From an uncultured Collinsella sp. (GTDB lineage: Bacteria; Actinomycetota; Coriobacteriia; Coriobacteriales; Coriobacteriaceae), in assembly GCA_900551555.1 (NCBI GenBank), contig URWC01000082.1, positions 1 through 8,103 of the forward strand: DNA of 8,103 nucleotides, read 5' to 3'. Made by a program: the position numbers and the translations under genes. The notes under the pieces were generated by a model, which worked only from the letters and a program-made list of their open reading frames with translations, was not told the DNA's origin and searched no databases. Below are positions 5,404 to 8,103 of the stretch, one piece after another. Position 1 is the first letter of the stretch; each line of letters opens with the position of its first letter.

Positions 5404-6336
5404 ATGATTTACACGCTCACTGCAAATCCCGCCATTGACTACAACATCGCCTGCGACGGTCTTGCTGCCAACACCGTCACGCGTACCCGCAACGCCGTCT
5501 ACACGCCCAACGGCAAGGGCCTCAACGTCTCGTTTACGCTTGACCACTACGGCGTCGACACCACGATCCTGGGCTTTTTCGCCGGTTTCTCGGGCGAGTT
5601 TATCGTTAAGGGCGCCGAGGCCCTGGGCGTGCCCGTCAAGCCCGTGTGGACCGACGGCATCACGCGCGTCAATGTGTTCCTCAACGCCGGCCCCGACACC
5701 GAGTACAACATGGTCAACGCCGGTGCCGCCATCAACGAGGCCAACGAGCAGGAGATGTTTGAGCTCATCGATTCGCTCGATGACATGACCTGCCTGGTCA
5801 TCAGCGGCTCGCTGCCTCCCAACACTTCCGAGGGCTTCTTGGCCGAGGTCCTGCGCCGCGTCAAGGCCAAGGGGGCCGAGTTCGTCCTCGACATCTCGAG
5901 CCATCAGCTGGCAGACCTCATTGCCATGGAGCCGCTGCTGATCAAGCCCAATGACGATGAGCTGCTCGACATCTTTGGCATTAAGGTGAGCGGTGGCGAC
6001 GACGAGTCCGTCAAGGGCGCGATGGCCGAGCTGCACGCCAAGGGCGCCAAGAACGTGCTGCTGACCCTCGGTGGCGCCGGTGCGTACTTCTCCAACGGCG
6101 AGCATATCTGGTTTGCCAACCGCACCTTCGACGTCAAGCTGCTGTCGACCGTCTGCGCCGGCGATTCCTCGCTGGCCGCCTTCCTGTCCGTGTGGCACGA
6201 CGCCCCCGAGCGAGTCGAGGATGCCTTGCGTCTTTCGATGGCCACCGGCGCCAACGTGGTCGAGTGCCCCGGTCTGGGCGATTTTGCCAAGGTGGACGAA
6301 TATAAGAAGCACATCGAGGTTCGCCAGGTCTGCTAA
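5404..6336 (+). CDS. PfkB-family hexose kinase (1-phosphofructokinase-like), copy 2
   Basis: This is a tandem paralogue of the preceding kinase with the same 310-residue length and collinear conserved blocks (YTLTANPA, GFFAGF, VWTDGITR, ATGANV, KVDEY/HVDEY). It keeps the standard NGKGLNVS substrate motif (residues 36-43), IKPNDDE (180-186) and CAGDS (251-255) with presumed catalytic Asp254, so it looks the more conventional 1-phosphofructokinase of the pair. The first residue of the usual GAGD is cysteine here too. AAAGGA (5392-5397) is 6 bases before ATG 5404, which decides this start over the upstream GTG at 5389. It is flanked by terminators on both sides and so is transcribed alone. Codon use is less polarised than in copy 1, which suggests lower expression. 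A tagatose-6-phosphate kinase role cannot be excluded. Confidence 0.88.
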   Translation: MIYTLTANPAIDYNIACDGLAANTVTRTRNAVYTPNGKGLNVSFTLDHYGVDTTILGFFAGFSGEFIVKGAEALGVPVKPVWTDGITRVNVFLNAGPDTEYNMVNAGAAINEANEQEMFELIDSLDDMTCLVISGSLPPNTSEGFLAEVLRRVKAKGAEFVLDISSHQLADLIAMEPLLIKPNDDELLDIFGIKVSGGDDESVKGAMAELHAKGAKNVLLTLGGAGAYFSNGEHIWFANRTFDVKLLSTVCAGDSSLAAFLSVWHDAPERVEDALRLSMATGANVVECPGLGDFAKVDEYKKHIEVRQVC

Positions 6337-6358
6337 CCGCATCGAAAAATCGTTGCCG

Positions 6359-6394
6359 AACACCCGCTTTGGATCTCCGAGGCGGGTGTTTTTT
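6359..6394 (+). terminator. Rho-independent terminator after PfkB kinase 2
   Basis: AACACCCGC (6359-6367) pairs with GCGGGTGTT (6382-6390), and the strand continues as a run of six T (6389-6394). It starts 23 bases after the stop codon. Confidence 0.92.
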
Positions 6395-6531
6395 GTTCGC
6401 TGAACGTATGTGGCGTCTGCTGTCTCGTTTTATCTAATCGACGACGCGATTGCGTGTGCGCGCTTTCTCGTTTCTTGTTAGACTTCTTGAGAACCATCGA
6501 TTAACGCTCACAAGTGCAGGAGGCCATAGGC

Positions 6532-7926
6532 ATGTGCAATGTTTCGCTCAACGGTACTCAACCGTCCGATGCGTCCCTGCGCGTCCTGCGCGCGCTTGAG
6601 GCGGCTGGTCTTGAGGCTTGGTACGTGGGCGGTTGGGTGCGCGACGCCCTGATGGGTTGCCCCAGCCACGATGTTGATATGTGCTGTAGCGGCCTGTGGC
6701 AGGAGTCCAAGGTGGCGCTCGAGGCCGCTGGTATCGCGGTCGTGGAGTCGGGCATTAAATTTGGCGGAATCACGGCTATTTCCGATGGCGAGCGTATCGA
6801 GGTCACCACGTACCGTCTGGATGGCTTTTACACCGATGGTCGCCATCCCCAGAGTGTGGAGCGTGCCGCCTCGCTCGAGGACGATCTGGCGCGCCGCGAC
6901 TTTACCGTCAACGCTATGGCATGGCATCCCGAGCGCGGGCTTGTCGACCGCTATGACGGCCAGGGTGACTTGGAGCGCAAGCTGATTCGCGCTGTCGGCG
7001 ATCCCAAGCGTCGCTTTAACGAGGACGCCCTGCGCATGTTGCGTGCGGTGCGCTTTGCCTGCCGCCTGGACTTTATGATTGAGCCCGAGACTAAGCGCGC
7101 GCTTGCCGAGTGCGCGCCGCTGCTCGACGCCGTGGCGCGCGAGCGTGTGGGTATTGAGCTTGAGGGCATTCTTTCGACCGGTCATGGGGGAGGCGCGATG
7201 CTGCGCTACCCCGAGTTCATCTGTGCCTCTGTGCCTGAGCTGGCAGCGGGTCGCGGCTTTGATCAGCGAAGTGTCTATCATGCGTTTAACGTTTACGAGC
7301 ATATCGCCCGTGTGCTGACGGTGGCAGGGGAGCTTGCGCTGTGCGACGGCGTCGCGCCCTCGTCGAGCCTTATGTGGGCGGCGTTTTTGCACGATGTGTC
7401 CAAGCCCGATTGTTTCACGGTCGATCACGCCGGCAGCGGACACTTCTACGGTCATCCCGAGCTCGGCGCCAAGAAAGCGCGCGTCATTATGGATCGCCTG
7501 GCGCTCTCGCACGACCTGGTGCGCGACGTGTGCCTGCTCATCAAATATCACGACAAGCCGCTGCGCCCCGAGCGCTCCTGCCTGCTCAATATGATGCGCG
7601 CGCTTTCGGGCGAGGGCGTCGACACGCCGCGTTTGATGGACGAGCTCATGGATCTTAAGCGTGCCGACACGCTCGGCAAGGCCCCGTCGTGCTTCTATTA
7701 CGTTGAGACGATTGAGGAGATGCGCGCGCTGGCGCACGAGCTGCTGAAGGCGGGGGAGCCCTATACACTCAGGATGCTCGCCATCAATGGCGGCGACTTG
7801 ATTCGCGCCGGTGTGAAGCCGGGGCCTGAGCTAGGCCAACTACTCAACGCTGCCCTCGATGCCGTTATCGAGGACAACATCCCCAACGAGCGCGAAGCTC
7901 TTTTGGTTCATCTCAACTTGAATTAG
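6532..7926 (+). CDS. cca: CCA tRNA nucleotidyltransferase (class II, with HD domain)
   Basis: The enzyme adds or repairs the 3' CCA of tRNA using CTP and ATP. The product has 464 residues. The nucleotidyltransferase head has GGWVRD (33-38) and the metal-binding pair DVD (Asp47, Asp49), then a RRDFTVNAMA motif (111-120) and the template-like EDALR motif (154-158) followed by RMLRAVRFA. A later HD domain is seen as FLHDVSK (His277-Asp278) with HFYGHPE and KYHDKP, as in many bacterial family members. Poly(A) polymerase belongs to the same family and shares these motifs; the CCA role is favoured as the commoner one. ATG 6532 is chosen because AGGAGG (6518-6523) is 8 bases upstream; an earlier GTG at 6514 would place the ribosome-binding site inside the gene. 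The 195-base gap before it holds the previous terminator. No convincing -35/-10 pair was found. Confidence 0.93.
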   Translation: MCNVSLNGTQPSDASLRVLRALEAAGLEAWYVGGWVRDALMGCPSHDVDMCCSGLWQESKVALEAAGIAVVESGIKFGGITAISDGERIEVTTYRLDGFYTDGRHPQSVERAASLEDDLARRDFTVNAMAWHPERGLVDRYDGQGDLERKLIRAVGDPKRRFNEDALRMLRAVRFACRLDFMIEPETKRALAECAPLLDAVARERVGIELEGILSTGHGGGAMLRYPEFICASVPELAAGRGFDQRSVYHAFNVYEHIARVLTVAGELALCDGVAPSSSLMWAAFLHDVSKPDCFTVDHAGSGHFYGHPELGAKKARVIMDRLALSHDLVRDVCLLIKYHDKPLRPERSCLLNMMRALSGEGVDTPRLMDELMDLKRADTLGKAPSCFYYVETIEEMRALAHELLKAGEPYTLRMLAINGGDLIRAGVKPGPELGQLLNAALDAVIEDNIPNEREALLVHLNLN

Positions 7927-7956
7927 CTACCCATTTTACCTGCGTGTTCCATAACC

Positions 7957-7980
7957 TGCCGACAATTTTTCGGCAATTTG
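7957..7980 (+). terminator. Weak possible terminator after cca
   Basis: TGCCGA (7957-7962) pairs with TCGGCA (7970-7975) around a 7-base loop, followed by ATTTG. The stem is short and the T-run poor, so termination would be inefficient if it occurs. Confidence 0.35.
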
Positions 7981-7990
7981 GAATTTCTTC

Positions 7991-8019
7991 TTGCGCTGAC
8001 GTTTTTTGTCCCGTAATAT
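7991..8019 (+). promoter_or_regulatory. Promoter of the tRNA-Glu gene
   Basis: TTGCGC (7991-7996) and TAATAT (8014-8019) are separated by exactly 17 bases. The predicted start near 8026 gives a short leader before the tRNA at 8054. Confidence 0.65.
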
Positions 8020-8053
8020 ATTTCCTCGCAGCACGGCAGTGCAGATGTCATAT

Positions 8054-8103
8054 GGCCCGTTCGTCTAGCGGTTTAGGACGCCGCCCTCTCAAGGCGGAGA
8101 TCA
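8054..8103 (+). tRNA. tRNA-Glu (anticodon CTC), 3' end outside the window
   Basis: The sequence begins with acceptor strand GGCCCGT, then a D-arm with TCTAGCGGTTTAGGA. The anticodon arm has stem CCGCC/GGCGG and the 7-base loop CTCTCAA, giving anticodon CTC (8088-8090), which reads GAG glutamate codons. The window stops in the variable region, so the T-arm and acceptor pairing cannot be checked. Confidence 0.93.

Noticed and set aside
4295..6363. Two 329-codon minus-strand open frames opposite the kinase genes
   Set aside because: They resemble each other only because the kinases beneath them are paralogues. They have valine/aspartate/leucine-rich shadow composition and no start signals.
6450..6484. 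Sigma-70 promoter for cca (TTGCGT ... TAGACT)
   Set aside because: The spacing of 23 bases is too long and neither hexamer is strong.
6508..7737. 409-codon minus-strand frame opposite cca
   Set aside because: The plus-strand cca motifs and AGGAGG site are decisive; the antisense frame is a shadow.

Overview
Organism and overall impression. All genes lie on the + strand and all belong to central PTS/sugar metabolism or tRNA maturation. The window appears to combine two genomic styles. Positions 1 to about 3,300 look like a Negativicutes (Selenomonas/Mitsuokella-like) Firmicute: threonine is encoded almost only by ACG, and there is a sigma-54 activator together with a textbook -24/-12 promoter. 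From about 3,700 to the end the sequence looks like a Coriobacteriia (Collinsella-like) actinobacterium: more ACC threonine codons, 1-phosphofructokinase-like kinases, a CCA-adding enzyme and tRNA-Glu. The switch falls inside ptsI. It could be an assembly chimera or a real recombination. These taxon names are inferred from protein and codon style, without any database search.

Layout. 1-118: broken tail of an unidentified upstream gene, interrupted by an exact 14-bp tandem duplication. 152-1818: a sigma-54-dependent activator with an HPr-like domain, a PAS domain, an AAA+ domain and a Fis-type HTH, split into two frames by an apparent one-base deletion near 671-690. 1809-1880: three palindromic TTGGTA...TACCAA sites, spaced about two and three helical turns apart. 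2003-2018: sigma-54 promoter. 2096-2362: ptsH (HPr). 2397-2440: very strong intercistronic hairpin. 2493-4208: ptsI (Enzyme I). 4283-5215 and 5404-6336: two tandem PfkB-family kinases of equal length, each followed by a rho-independent terminator. 6532-7926: CCA-adding enzyme/poly(A) polymerase family protein. 8054-8103: 5' part of tRNA-Glu(CTC), preceded by its own promoter.

How the parts work together. In the left part the picture is a circuit: an activator carrying its own HPr-like phosphoacceptor domain would bind the three palindromes and turn on ptsH-ptsI from the sigma-54 promoter, linking PTS phosphorylation state to synthesis of the general PTS proteins. EI (His188, Cys503) takes phosphate from PEP and passes it to HPr (His15). 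In the right part, the PfkB kinases would phosphorylate a PTS-derived sugar phosphate (fructose-1-phosphate or a tagatose-6-phosphate-type substrate) into glycolysis. The cca and tRNA-Glu genes form a separate translation-related unit.

Caveats. There are two frame disruptions in the first 700 bases and a likely mosaic junction in ptsI, so the sequence may come from a draft or metagenomic assembly. The physical linkage of the left and right halves should not be taken for granted.
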